This document shows positions 38,279 through 46,804 of a stretch of 64,000 bases of DNA, piece by piece; within the stretch, counting starts at the first letter, position 1; every line of letters begins with the position of its first letter. The DNA is from Orrella marina. Lineage in GTDB: Bacteria > Pseudomonadota > Gammaproteobacteria > Burkholderiales > Burkholderiaceae_B. The notes beneath the pieces were generated by a model that was given only the letters and a program-made list of their open reading frames with translations, made no database searches and was not told the DNA's origin. The translations under genes were made by a program, and so were the position numbers. Location: positions 3,906,001 to 3,970,000 of the forward strand of contig NZ_CP028901.1 of NCBI RefSeq assembly GCF_003058465.1, given 5' to 3'.

Positions 38279-40420
38279 TTGAATGATGGTTTTAATATGG
38301 TCTCAAACTCCCGCAAAACAGCCTCCCAGCAAGCCCGCAAGATGGCGCAGATGCCAGTGACTTCAGTCGAGTTCCTCAATCGCGAACTCTCGTTGCTTCA
38401 GTTCAACGAGCGGGTGCTGGCCATGGCACATGATCCGGGCACCCCCTTGCTGGAGCGATTGCGTTACCTGTGTATCGTGGGCTCCAATCTGGATGAGTTC
38501 TTTGAGATTCGAGTCTCGAGCCTCAAGGAGCAGATGCGATTGCACCCCACGATGAGGGGGCCCGACGGGTTGACTGCCGGGCAGGCGTTCGATCTGGTTC
38601 AGAAAGATGTGCACTCGCTGGTTGCGCGTCTGTACGGGCTTTTCAACGAAGAAGTTTTGCCGAATCTCAGAAAGGAAGGGGTTTATCTTCACCACGCTCA
38701 CGAGTGGGATGAAACCCAGCGGGAGTGGGCGCACGATCTGTTTGTGCGAGACATGATGCCACTGCTCACGCCAATCGGACTCGACCCGGCTCATCCGTTT
38801 CCTCGGGTCTATAACAAAAGCCTGAACTTCCTTGTGCCGTTGTCTGGTGAAGATGCTTTTGGCCGCAAGGCGAGCGTTGCGGTCGTGCAAGCCCCTCGGG
38901 CATTGCCCAGGGTGGTGAGAATGCCGCCTGAGATCTCCGGATTGCCTCACGGTTTTATTTTGTTGACATCGTTGATCCGGGCGTTTGCGGGTGAGTTGTT
39001 TCCTGGTATGACTTCCCGGGGTGTCTATCAATGGCGGGTCACCCGTAACAGTGATCTGTTTGTCGATGAAGAAGAAGTGACCAATCTGCGACTTGCCCTT
39101 CAGGGCGAGCTTTCGCAGAGAAACTTTGGCTCTGCCGTCAGACTCGAGATCGACCAAGGTACACCTCCCGAGATTGAGGGACTGTTGCACGAAGAATTTG
39201 GCTTGAAGCAGGAAGATACCTATCGCGTGTCAGGCCCGGCAAACTTTGCGCGTCTGATGCAGATTTGTCAGGAGGTTGATCGACCTGATTTGCTTTTTCC
39301 CGATAGTCGCGGGGCCATTCCCAAGGCATTTTCAGGACTCACGGTCCGGGACGGCGCGATCTTTGATTTGTTGACCAGGGGTGATCAACTTTTGCACCAC
39401 CCGTATCAGTCGTTCCGGCCAGTGATTGATTTGCTGACAGCCGCCGCGCGTGATCCGAATGTCGTCGCGATCAAGCAGACGATCTATCGGACGGGTGAGG
39501 ACTCAGAGTTGATGCAGCTTTTGATCGCAGCAGCCAGGGCCGGCAAAGAGGTCACGGTCATTGTGGAGTTGATGGCCCGGTTTGACGAACAGACTAATAT
39601 CAACTGGGCGGCGCGTCTGGAGGAGGTCGGTGCGCATGTGTCATATGGTGTTGTCGGGCACAAGACACATGCCAAGATGTTGCTGGTGCTGCGAAGAGAG
39701 AAGGGTGGCATCAAGCGGTATGGCCATCTTGGAACGGGTAACTATCATTCGAGGACAGCTCGGCTGTATACCGATTTTGGACTGATGACTGCGAATCCCG
39801 CCATGTGTGAAGACATGGACAAGGTGTTTGCCCAGTTGACAGGTCTCGGGGCGCGACGCGAGCTGAGTCTTCTGCTTCAGTCGCCGTTCAACATGCACGG
39901 ATCGATTGTGGATATGATTCGCGCCGAAGCTGATGCCGCCAGGGCCGGAAAGCGTGCGTCCATCAAGGCCAAGATGAACTCTTTGCTCGAACCTCAGGTC
40001 ATCTCCGAGCTTTATCGTGCCAGTCAGGCAGGTGTAAAGATTGACCTTATTGTGCGGGGCGCATGTGCCTTGCGCTCCGGGGTTCCCGGTCTGTCCGAGA
40101 ACATTCGGGTGCGATCGATCATTGGAAGGTTTCTGGAGCACTCCAGAGTGTTTTATTTCTACGCGGGAGGTAAGGAGCGCGTCTACCTTTCCTCTGCAGA
40201 CTGGATGGACCGAAACTTCTTCAGACGAGTCGAACTGGCATTTCCAGTCCTCAACCCTGCTTTGAAGAAGCGCGTGATCAACGAGGCCTTCACGCTAGCC
40301 TTGCGTGACAACGTTCGCGCCTGGGTGCAGCAAAGTGATGGAACTTACAGCAAGGTACGAAGTCGGCGTGAACCGCACGTGATGCAGGACCAGCTCGTGA
40401 CCTTGTTGCAGGATAAATAA
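38279..40420 (+). CDS. ppk1: Polyphosphate kinase Ppk1
   Basis: Membrane-associated enzyme that polymerises the gamma-phosphate of ATP into polyphosphate. The TTG at 38279 has AAGGA 7 bases before it; ATGs at 38297 and 38342 are alternatives, the last starting nearest the usual N-terminus. The head domain shows FLNRELSLLQFNERVLAMA and CIVGSNLDEFFEIRV; the catalytic part shows HPYQSFRPVIDLLTAAARDP, KQTIYRTGEDSELMQLLIAAARAGKEVTVIVELMARFDEQTNI, VVGHKTHAKMLLV (phospho-acceptor His about residue 464), LGTGNYHSRTARLYTDFGL, GACALRSGVPGLSENI and FLEHSRVFYF. Length of about 713 is typical. No clear Pho box lies between ppx and ppk. Confidence 0.95.
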   Translation: MNDGFNMVSNSRKTASQQARKMAQMPVTSVEFLNRELSLLQFNERVLAMAHDPGTPLLERLRYLCIVGSNLDEFFEIRVSSLKEQMRLHPTMRGPDGLTAGQAFDLVQKDVHSLVARLYGLFNEEVLPNLRKEGVYLHHAHEWDETQREWAHDLFVRDMMPLLTPIGLDPAHPFPRVYNKSLNFLVPLSGEDAFGRKASVAVVQAPRALPRVVRMPPEISGLPHGFILLTSLIRAFAGELFPGMTSRGVYQWRVTRNSDLFVDEEEVTNLRLALQGELSQRNFGSAVRLEIDQGTPPEIEGLLHEEFGLKQEDTYRVSGPANFARLMQICQEVDRPDLLFPDSRGAIPKAFSGLTVRDGAIFDLLTRGDQLLHHPYQSFRPVIDLLTAAARDPNVVAIKQTIYRTGEDSELMQLLIAAARAGKEVTVIVELMARFDEQTNINWAARLEEVGAHVSYGVVGHKTHAKMLLVLRREKGGIKRYGHLGTGNYHSRTARLYTDFGLMTANPAMCEDMDKVFAQLTGLGARRELSLLLQSPFNMHGSIVDMIRAEADAARAGKRASIKAKMNSLLEPQVISELYRASQAGVKIDLIVRGACALRSGVPGLSENIRVRSIIGRFLEHSRVFYFYAGGKERVYLSSADWMDRNFFRRVELAFPVLNPALKKRVINEAFTLALRDNVRAWVQQSDGTYSKVRSRREPHVMQDQLVTLLQDK

Positions 40421-40566
40421 GCCGGTCAGGTTCTTGTGAAGTCATGTGGTGATTGTTGGATTTTGGCGACATAGTTGGAGGCTGTCGTGCATAATTCAAG
40501 GTGATACGGGATTAGTGACGCGCTCTGTCGGGCAAGTTTTCTGTTTTCTGCTATGATTCACGTCTT

Positions 40567-40643
40567 CGGGGCGTAGCGCAGCCTGGTAGCGCATCTGCTT
40601 TGGGAGCAGAGGGTCGTGAGTTCGAATCCCACCGCCCCGACCA
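40567..40643 (+). tRNA. tRNA-Pro, anticodon TGG
   Basis: Acceptor CGGGGCG (40567-40573) pairs with CGCCCCG (40633-40639), then discriminator A and encoded CCA. D-stem GCGC pairs with GCGC. Anticodon stem TCTGC pairs with GCAGA around loop TTTGGGA, giving TGG. The T-stem GTGAG (40616-40620) against CCCAC (40628-40632) has one A-C mismatch where related tRNAs have G-C. Otherwise normal. Confidence 0.96.
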
Positions 40644-40978
40644 AATAATTCAAAGGGTTACAGTATAGAAGCTGTAGCCCTTTGTGCTTTCAGGGGTGTA
40701 TGGAGGCAAAGCAGGGGCAAACTAGGATTTTTTCTGACCCTCAAACTGACGGCGCGTCTCTTCGCAGTAAACGGGATGACCACTCAATGTAGTCAGTGAC
40801 ACCACTTTCACCTGCACTGAGTCAGGTTTAACTTCATTTCCGTCTGGAATTATCGTGTTTAATCACCTAAGCGACGCTCGTCGATTCCAACGGCGCGTCG
40901 AAGTAGAGAAGAAGGCTGGACAGGGTTCCCGCGTGCTCGTCCAGATGCATGCAGGAACCCTCACCTACAATTTCCTGT
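40644..40978. other. Region between tRNA-Pro and the ABC module, with a hairpin
   Basis: CAAAGGG-T-TACAG (40651-40663) pairs with CTGTA-G-CCCTTTG (40672-40684), a 12-pair stem with one mismatch around 8 bases, probably the end of the tRNA transcript although the following T-tract is weak. The rest, to 40978, shows no gene. The segment GGGTTCC at 40925 and GGAACCC at 40954 form an inverted repeat just past the stop of the leftward solute-binding protein gene and may be its terminator. tRNA-Pro genes are common integration sites, but no integrase or repeated tRNA end is seen here. Confidence 0.5.
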
Positions 40979-42034
40979 TCAGTTACTGATCTCTCGGTTG
41001 AACCGCTGAATATACTCGGCTCGTCTAGGGTTCAATGTTTCCCAGTCAACACCGTTCATGTTCTCGACATCCTCCATGCTGGTGGCGTACATCTCGAGCT
41101 CAGGGCTAAATGTGGCTTTGGTGCTGGTGGGAACGAGCATGTATGGTGCGGCCGCCATCTGATTCTGAACTGCCGGGCTAATCGCTTCATTGATGTAGGC
41201 CGCAGCGAGATCCACATTTCTCGAGTTTTTCGGAATATGCATGGTGCTCTTGATGTGAACCCATCCTGTATCGGGTTTTGCTAGGGCAACCGGAACGCCT
41301 TTGCTTTGTAGGTCACCAACGTTATTGTTGTAGTGGATCGAGATGTCAATTTCGTCCTGCTGAAACAAACTGGCGAGTGCGCCAGGGTTGGCGGCCACCG
41401 CACCGACGTTGGGTAGAAGCCGCTTCACAAACTCGAATGCTGGCTCCATGTTTGATTCGCTTCCACCGTTTAGTCTCGCCATTTCGACCATCCAGGCTGT
41501 CATCAATGTGGATCCCATCCCAGCCAGGCCGACACGCCCCTTGTACTCGGGTTTGAGAAGATCGTTCCAGGAGGTGGGTGGCTCTTTGAGTTTCTCTGTG
41601 TTGTAGGCAATGCCGATGATCTGTCCAGACACAAACACACCGGTGCCTCGTGGGTCGATGAATTTCTCTGGAATGTCGTTGAGATTTGGGAGCTTGTCAG
41701 TCGGGATTGTCGCGAAGATGTCGTGTTCCAGTGCGGCAAGATAAGGACCTTCATCCAGAATGATGACGTCATATGGCGGATTATTACGGGCAGCAACAAG
41801 CTTTGAAACGGTATCGACCGCCAACGACGCGACCAGGTTGGTGGAACCACCGGTCGCTTTGGTATAGGCGGGAACGAGAATGCTCCTGTGCGCAGTTTCC
41901 CAGGCACCCGGGAACGTTGTCGCAGAAATTGTTGCCGGCTGTGCGAAAGCGAATTTACCGGGTAGTCCTATCGATACGATCCCTGCCGATGAAAGCTTCA
42001 GAAAATCTCGTCGATTAAATGTATTTCGGTTCAT
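40979..42034 (-). CDS. ABC transporter substrate-binding protein, polyamine (PotD-like) type, Tat-exported
   Basis: A 351-residue periplasmic binding protein. The N-terminus MNRNTFNRRDFLKLSSAGIV carries a twin-arginine signal (RRDFLK) and cleavage near AFAQ, so it is probably exported folded. Mature features such as DVIILDEGPYLAALEHD, GIAYNTEKLKEPPTSWNDLLKPEYKGRVGL, NPGALASLFQQDEIDISIHYNNN and the helix AAAYINEAISPAVQNQMA are those of the PotD/AfuA-like group. The ligand is unknown; key polyamine-binding residues cannot be assigned by eye. It is divergent from the ATPase and permease genes to the right, with 248 bases between starts. Confidence 0.9.
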   Translation of the reverse strand: MNRNTFNRRDFLKLSSAGIVSIGLPGKFAFAQPATISATTFPGAWETAHRSILVPAYTKATGGSTNLVASLAVDTVSKLVAARNNPPYDVIILDEGPYLAALEHDIFATIPTDKLPNLNDIPEKFIDPRGTGVFVSGQIIGIAYNTEKLKEPPTSWNDLLKPEYKGRVGLAGMGSTLMTAWMVEMARLNGGSESNMEPAFEFVKRLLPNVGAVAANPGALASLFQQDEIDISIHYNNNVGDLQSKGVPVALAKPDTGWVHIKSTMHIPKNSRNVDLAAAYINEAISPAVQNQMAAAPYMLVPTSTKATFSPELEMYATSMEDVENMNGVDWETLNPRRAEYIQRFNREISN

Positions 42035-42282
42035 GAACGACTCCGTTTAAAGAATTGAGTTGGAGTGACTGGCTGCACTCGTCACGTGTGTTTCATGCAA
42101 AAGTCGTGCCAACTCCACCCGCTGACATTGATTCCGGATTGAACATGTCTACCTTGGCTTTATGTGGTGGCCGATTCTGACTGTGGGTCGCCACATCCTC
42201 GGATCCGAGACAGGACCGGTAAATAGCGGGAAGGTGGCACACCATTTGCTTTGGACTGATCTGTGAGTTCTCAGAACATGAA

Positions 42283-43413
42283 ATGGAATCCCGGATGTCT
42301 AAACTAGGCCAACAGTCTTTGAGCGGTGTCTCGGTCGAACTTGAAAGCGTGCTGCACCGCTATGGTGAGTCGATTGCTGTGGATCGCGTTGATTTGCAAA
42401 TCAACCCTGGAGAGCTGGTCGCTCTGCTTGGGCCGAGCGGTTGCGGCAAGACGACTCTTCTGAGAATTGTTGCTGGTCTGATTACGCAGACAGGTGGCAC
42501 CGTCAGGATCGGTGGACAGCAAGTTGACAGGCTTGCACCAAACGAGCGAGGTGCGGGCATTGTGTTTCAGAGCTATGCACTATTTCCGCACATGACCGTT
42601 GAAAAGAACGTTGGCTATGGGCTACGAGCCAGAGGAGCTTCGGAGCGCGAGGTCAATCAAACGGTGCATGAAATGCTCGAAATGGTGCAAATGGATGCTT
42701 ATGCTCGGCGCTACCCAAGAGAGCTGTCAGGCGGTCAGCAACAGCGGGTGGCGCTTGCACGCACACTTGCAGTGCATCCTCGTGTGCTACTGCTGGATGA
42801 GCCATTTGCGGCGTTAGACAAAAATCTGCGTCTCGACATGCAAATCGAAATTCGTCGAATCCAGCGAGAACTGGGTATCACCACCTTGATCGTGACGCAT
42901 GATCAGGATGAGGCTATGTCGATGGCTGACAGGATCGCGGTCATGAATGCCGGGGTACTTGAACAATTTGATTCGCCGGAGGCTGTCTACGACCGGCCAG
43001 CGACCCGGTTTGTGGCGGGCTTTGTTGGCACCGCCAACATGATTGAGGGTCTGCTTGTTCCACGCGCCGACGGGATGTACGAGTTTCAGGAAAGTGAAGG
43101 ACAAGCCCGGCTGGCCATTCGTCACCCTGGCCCCTGCTCGCGTCCAGGGTCAGTGTTGTTTGCTGCACGGCCGGAACATCTGGCGATCGAGCCCGTTGAA
43201 GCGGGCGGTGTCTACCGCGTGGATGGTCTGATGGCCAGGGTCGAGATGGTTTTGCCACTTGGACCCTCTCTGGTGTATGAACTGTCCAGACAGGACGCGC
43301 CCGGTATCAAGGTCGTTGTTCCCCGTACACATGGCGTTCCAAGAATCGCGGTTGGCGACCAGGTCGTCGCACGGGTTCGAGACGGTTCTCCCGTTAGTGT
43401 CTTCGCCGATTGA
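42283..43413 (+). CDS. ABC transporter ATP-binding protein (PotA-like, with TOBE domain)
   Basis: A 376-residue ATPase that powers the importer encoded by the next two genes. Start ATG 42283; ATG 42295 (MSKLGQQSL) is equally possible, with a GGAA before it. Walker A LGPSGCGKTT, Q-loop VFQSYALFPHMTV, signature ELSGGQQQRVALARTLA, Walker B VLLLDEPFAALD and switch His in IVTHDQDEAMSMADRIAVM are all intact. The C-terminal TOBE-like region (about 285-370) carries FAARPEHLAIEPVEAGG and MVLPLGPSLVYEL, as in PotA/FbpC/MalK-type subunits. It ends 8 bases before the preferred start of the first permease. Confidence 0.95.
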   Translation: MESRMSKLGQQSLSGVSVELESVLHRYGESIAVDRVDLQINPGELVALLGPSGCGKTTLLRIVAGLITQTGGTVRIGGQQVDRLAPNERGAGIVFQSYALFPHMTVEKNVGYGLRARGASEREVNQTVHEMLEMVQMDAYARRYPRELSGGQQQRVALARTLAVHPRVLLLDEPFAALDKNLRLDMQIEIRRIQRELGITTLIVTHDQDEAMSMADRIAVMNAGVLEQFDSPEAVYDRPATRFVAGFVGTANMIEGLLVPRADGMYEFQESEGQARLAIRHPGPCSRPGSVLFAARPEHLAIEPVEAGGVYRVDGLMARVEMVLPLGPSLVYELSRQDAPGIKVVVPRTHGVPRIAVGDQVVARVRDGSPVSVFAD

Positions 43414-43421
43414 GGGACATC

Positions 43422-44303
43422 ATGGCTACCTTATCCACTGATACTGATCGACCAGCACATGCAATACGTCTGGATGCACCGGTTTCATTCATTATCCCAC
43501 TCGCTCTTTTTTTTGTGGTTTTCGTGATTGCCCCGTTTGTATTGCTGACTTTTGTCAGCCTTCACAATGACAATTCGCTGGATGTAATGGGAATCGGTCA
43601 GTACATCGCTTTCTTTAGCGATGGTTTCAACCTCTCTGTTCTCGGCAATACGCTTCTGCTCGGCTTGAAGGTCACTTTGCTGACGATCCTGATCGGTTAC
43701 CCGCTTGCCTACGCCTATGTCAGCGCTCCCCGACGTTTTCAGGGGTTGTTGATGTTGATGATCTTGTTGCCGCTGCTCACGAGTTCGGTGGTCAGGACGT
43801 TTGCATGGGTCGTGATTCTTGGTCGTCAGGGGATCATTAACACGTCTCTCATGGACCTGGGGATTATTACGGAACCACTACGACTGCTCTACACACCGGG
43901 TGCAGTGACCGTGGCACTGGCGCAGATCGAGCTTCCCCTAATGGTGCTCCCGCTGATCACTGCTTTGATGAGTGTCGATTCCAACCTACGGCAAGCCTCA
44001 CTGGCGCTAGGGGCAGGGCACTGGAGAACCTTCATGCAGGTCACTATTCCGCTATCTGTGCCAGGCTTGCTGGCAGGTAGTCTGCTGGTGTTCGCATCCT
44101 CGGTCAGTGCATTTGTCACCCAGACGCTGGTGGGCGGTGGGCAACAGATATTTATGCCGTTCTATATCTATCAGCAGGCGATTCAGGCGAATCAATATCC
44201 ATTTGCTGCTGCCATTGCCGTGGTGCTGCTGATCTCCGTGATGGCGATTGTCGTTCTGGTCAATTCATTTGGTCGTCGTAGCAAGGGGTTCGTTAATGGT
44301 TGA
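43422..44303 (+). CDS. ABC transporter permease, PotB-like
   Basis: Inner-membrane subunit of about 293 residues with six transmembrane helices. ATG 43422 (MATLSTDTDRP) follows GAGGGAC that overlaps the previous stop; a TTG at 43410 is also in frame. The EAA loop that docks on the ATPase is visible as DSNLRQASLALGAGHWRTFMQVTIPLSVPGLLAG (about residues 184-217). It overlaps the next permease by 8 bases. Substrate specificity rests with the binding protein and is unknown. Confidence 0.93.
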   Translation: MATLSTDTDRPAHAIRLDAPVSFIIPLALFFVVFVIAPFVLLTFVSLHNDNSLDVMGIGQYIAFFSDGFNLSVLGNTLLLGLKVTLLTILIGYPLAYAYVSAPRRFQGLLMLMILLPLLTSSVVRTFAWVVILGRQGIINTSLMDLGIITEPLRLLYTPGAVTVALAQIELPLMVLPLITALMSVDSNLRQASLALGAGHWRTFMQVTIPLSVPGLLAGSLLVFASSVSAFVTQTLVGGGQQIFMPFYIYQQAIQANQYPFAAAIAVVLLISVMAIVVLVNSFGRRSKGFVNG

Positions 44304-45147
44304 CATTACAAGCACACAATCCAGAGTTGCCACAGGTTCATGGGTATCTTGCTTTGAGCGGCATTCGTTTGTGTGGGTATTTGGCATACTGGCGGTATTT
44401 TCGCTCGTCTTATTGCTGGCGCCCACTGTCGTGGTCATCGTGGCATCTTTCACGAGTTCGTACTCTCTCCGATTCCCACCTCCCGGATATTCCACGCGCT
44501 GGTATGAGGCGCTGTGGACGCAATCTCCTGAGATCCTGAATGCGATTGTGCTATCCCTGAAGGTGGCTTCCATCTCAACTGGTATATCGATCGTTCTTGC
44601 TGTTGCAGCCACGTTGGCCCTAGCGCGTCGCCGCGAGCAGTGGGCCAGAGCGGTGGAAGCCATGTTTCTCTCTCCGCTGATGCTTCCAACGCTCGCGCTT
44701 GGTCTTGCACTACTGATGCTGTTCAATCTGGCCGGATTCGGGCTGTCATTCTGGACACTTATCATCGGTCACGTCGCTATTACCGCACCGTATATTGTGA
44801 GAACAACTTCGGCGAGTCTGGTCCAGTTGGACAAATCGCTCCTTGAGAGCGCGCGTAGTCTTGGCGCGAGCAGCGGCTTCACATTCCGGACCGTGACTTT
44901 GCCGTTGATCCTGCCTGGGATTGCCGCCGGCGCGTTCATCGCATTCATGTACTCGTTTGACAACGTAGCGGTCTCGCTGTTTCTCTCGGACGCTCGCAGC
45001 GAGGTTCTCCCGATTCGTATGTGGCACATCATTGAGTCAAACCTGGATGTGCGCGCAGCGGCCGTTTCCGGTGTCCTGATCGGTGCCACGGTGGTCCTAA
45101 TGTTGGTGATGGAGCGTCTGATCGGCGTTTCACGCCATATTCGATGA
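44296..45147 (+). CDS. ABC transporter permease, PotC-like
   Basis: Second permease, about 283 residues, six helices. ATG 44296 (MVDITSTQS) lies within the end of the previous gene and has AAGGGG before it; the frame extends to 44248 but that start would overlap more. The EAA motif reads ESARSLGASSGFTFRTVTLPLILPGIAAG. Together with the PotA-like ATPase, the PotB-like permease and the divergent binding protein it completes one importer. The amidohydrolase gene begins 21 bases later. Confidence 0.93.
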   Translation: MVDITSTQSRVATGSWVSCFERHSFVWVFGILAVFSLVLLLAPTVVVIVASFTSSYSLRFPPPGYSTRWYEALWTQSPEILNAIVLSLKVASISTGISIVLAVAATLALARRREQWARAVEAMFLSPLMLPTLALGLALLMLFNLAGFGLSFWTLIIGHVAITAPYIVRTTSASLVQLDKSLLESARSLGASSGFTFRTVTLPLILPGIAAGAFIAFMYSFDNVAVSLFLSDARSEVLPIRMWHIIESNLDVRAAAVSGVLIGATVVLMLVMERLIGVSRHIR

Positions 45148-45167
45148 GAGTTTCTGGAGAGTGACAT

Positions 45168-46718
45168 ATGACGAAATCAAACCGGACAACCCTGCTGCGA
45201 GGCGCGAGAGTGCTGCAGGGAAAAGGGCTTGTTGATGAGGGGGGGCGGCACGATGTGCTGATTCGTGGTGACCGGATTGAAAGCATTGTTCCAGCCGGTT
45301 CTTCCGTGATGGCAGACGAGGTGGTGGATTTGGAGGGACATATCCTTTGCCCTGGGCTTATCAATGGTCATCAGCATTCGCATGAGCATTTTCAGCGTGG
45401 TCGCTCAGAAAACCTGCCGCTGGAACTCTGGATGAATCTGGTGAGAACCCGTACACCGGTTACGTTGACTCCACAGCAGATCTATCTGCGCACGATGATC
45501 GGTGCGATCGAGTCGATCCGCAGTGGATGTACGACGCTGGTTGACGATCTCGCCGTGGGGCCAGCGCTGGACGAGGAAAGACTCGATGCGGTGCTTCAAG
45601 CATACGAAGATTCAGGGGTGCGTGCCCTGGTAGGCTTCTCCATGATGGACAAGCCGGTCGTCGACAGTTTTCCGTTCGTGGAGGATGCCTTTGATGCAGA
45701 ACTCCTGAGCGAACTGCGTTCGGCCCGACGCCCTGCAAGTGATGACTATCTCGATCTCATCACACGTCGGGTCAAGGCTGGCCATCATCCAAAGGAGTCA
45801 AGAGTTGCGTTGTTGCTGGCACCATCAGCGCCACAACGTTGTTCGCAGGACTTTCTGCTTCGAATTCGCCAGATGGCCGATGAATACGATCTTCCCGTGA
45901 TCACACACGTCCAGGAAACCCGACTTCAAGTCGTGACAGGCGAGTTGCTATACGGTATGCCCATGGTGGAGTATCTGGCAAGCATTGGGTTTCTGAAGCC
46001 TTCGACCAGCCTCATACATGCCGTCTGGCTGAATCCGCGAGAGATCGATCTGCTTGCCGAGCATGGCGCGACAGCACAGCATAACCCCTGGAGCAACTTG
46101 CTGCTTGGCTCCGGAATACAGCCTGTCCGTGAGCTGCTGAAGGCTGGCGTCAATGTCAGTCTTGGTTCGGATGGTTCATGTTCGACCGTGACCTCAAACA
46201 TGCTCAATGTTCTGGGCACTGCAGCAGGGATATCCAAGTTGCGAGGACACGATCCTGGTCGATGGCTTTCGGCCCGGGAAGCACTTGTTGCAGCCACTCA
46301 GGGAGGGGCCAAAGCATTGGGATTTGGTGATTCGCTTGGTGTGATTGAACCCGGTGCTCGGGCAGATCTGTTCGCTTGTAGGATTGACACGATTGCATTC
46401 ACACCGCTCTCTAACCCGATCAGGCAGCTCGTCTACGCTGAGCGGGGAGCGGGTGTTGCGTTCTCGATGGTTGATGGCCGCATCGTCATGCATGCCGGTC
46501 GTCTGGCACAGATCAATGAGGCAAAGATTCTTTCCGAGATTGAGCGAGAGTATCAGCTGCTTGTGAGCCAGTTTGATCAAGCAGAGCACGAAATGCGGCC
46601 CGTTCTCAATGCGGTCGAGAAGATATACAAGCGCTCGCTAAGATGCACGATTGGGCCGGATACGTTCCCGGCGAGAGTCGATACAACAGATGACTCGCGT
46701 TATCTGGGTCTTGAATGA
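45168..46718 (+). CDS. Amidohydrolase of the TRZ/ATZ (cytosine/guanine deaminase-like) group
   Basis: A 516-residue metal-dependent hydrolase that should act on a C-N bond in a ring compound. The first metal motif is HQHSHEHF (about residues 67-74) after ILCPGLING, the H-x-H signature. Next come the central His in VITHVQETR, the His in SLIHAVWLNPREIDLLAEHGA, the HNPWSNLLLGSG loop, and the catalytic Asp in VSLGSDGSCSTVTSNML, then GAKALGFGDSLGVIEPGARADLF. This is the layout of the family that includes 8-oxoguanine deaminase, melamine deaminase and atrazine chlorohydrolase. The substrate is unknown. It is in the same transcript as the ABC importer, which suggests the importer brings in its substrate. 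Confidence 0.9.
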   Translation: MTKSNRTTLLRGARVLQGKGLVDEGGRHDVLIRGDRIESIVPAGSSVMADEVVDLEGHILCPGLINGHQHSHEHFQRGRSENLPLELWMNLVRTRTPVTLTPQQIYLRTMIGAIESIRSGCTTLVDDLAVGPALDEERLDAVLQAYEDSGVRALVGFSMMDKPVVDSFPFVEDAFDAELLSELRSARRPASDDYLDLITRRVKAGHHPKESRVALLLAPSAPQRCSQDFLLRIRQMADEYDLPVITHVQETRLQVVTGELLYGMPMVEYLASIGFLKPSTSLIHAVWLNPREIDLLAEHGATAQHNPWSNLLLGSGIQPVRELLKAGVNVSLGSDGSCSTVTSNMLNVLGTAAGISKLRGHDPGRWLSAREALVAATQGGAKALGFGDSLGVIEPGARADLFACRIDTIAFTPLSNPIRQLVYAERGAGVAFSMVDGRIVMHAGRLAQINEAKILSEIEREYQLLVSQFDQAEHEMRPVLNAVEKIYKRSLRCTIGPDTFPARVDTTDDSRYLGLE

Positions 46719-46804
46719 GCATGCGTCGATGTCAAGCTTCAACGTGAAGCCCGGACTCTCTAAAGTGACGCGTGCTCTTAGGGTCCTGTGGGTTGGAGGA
46801 CATA

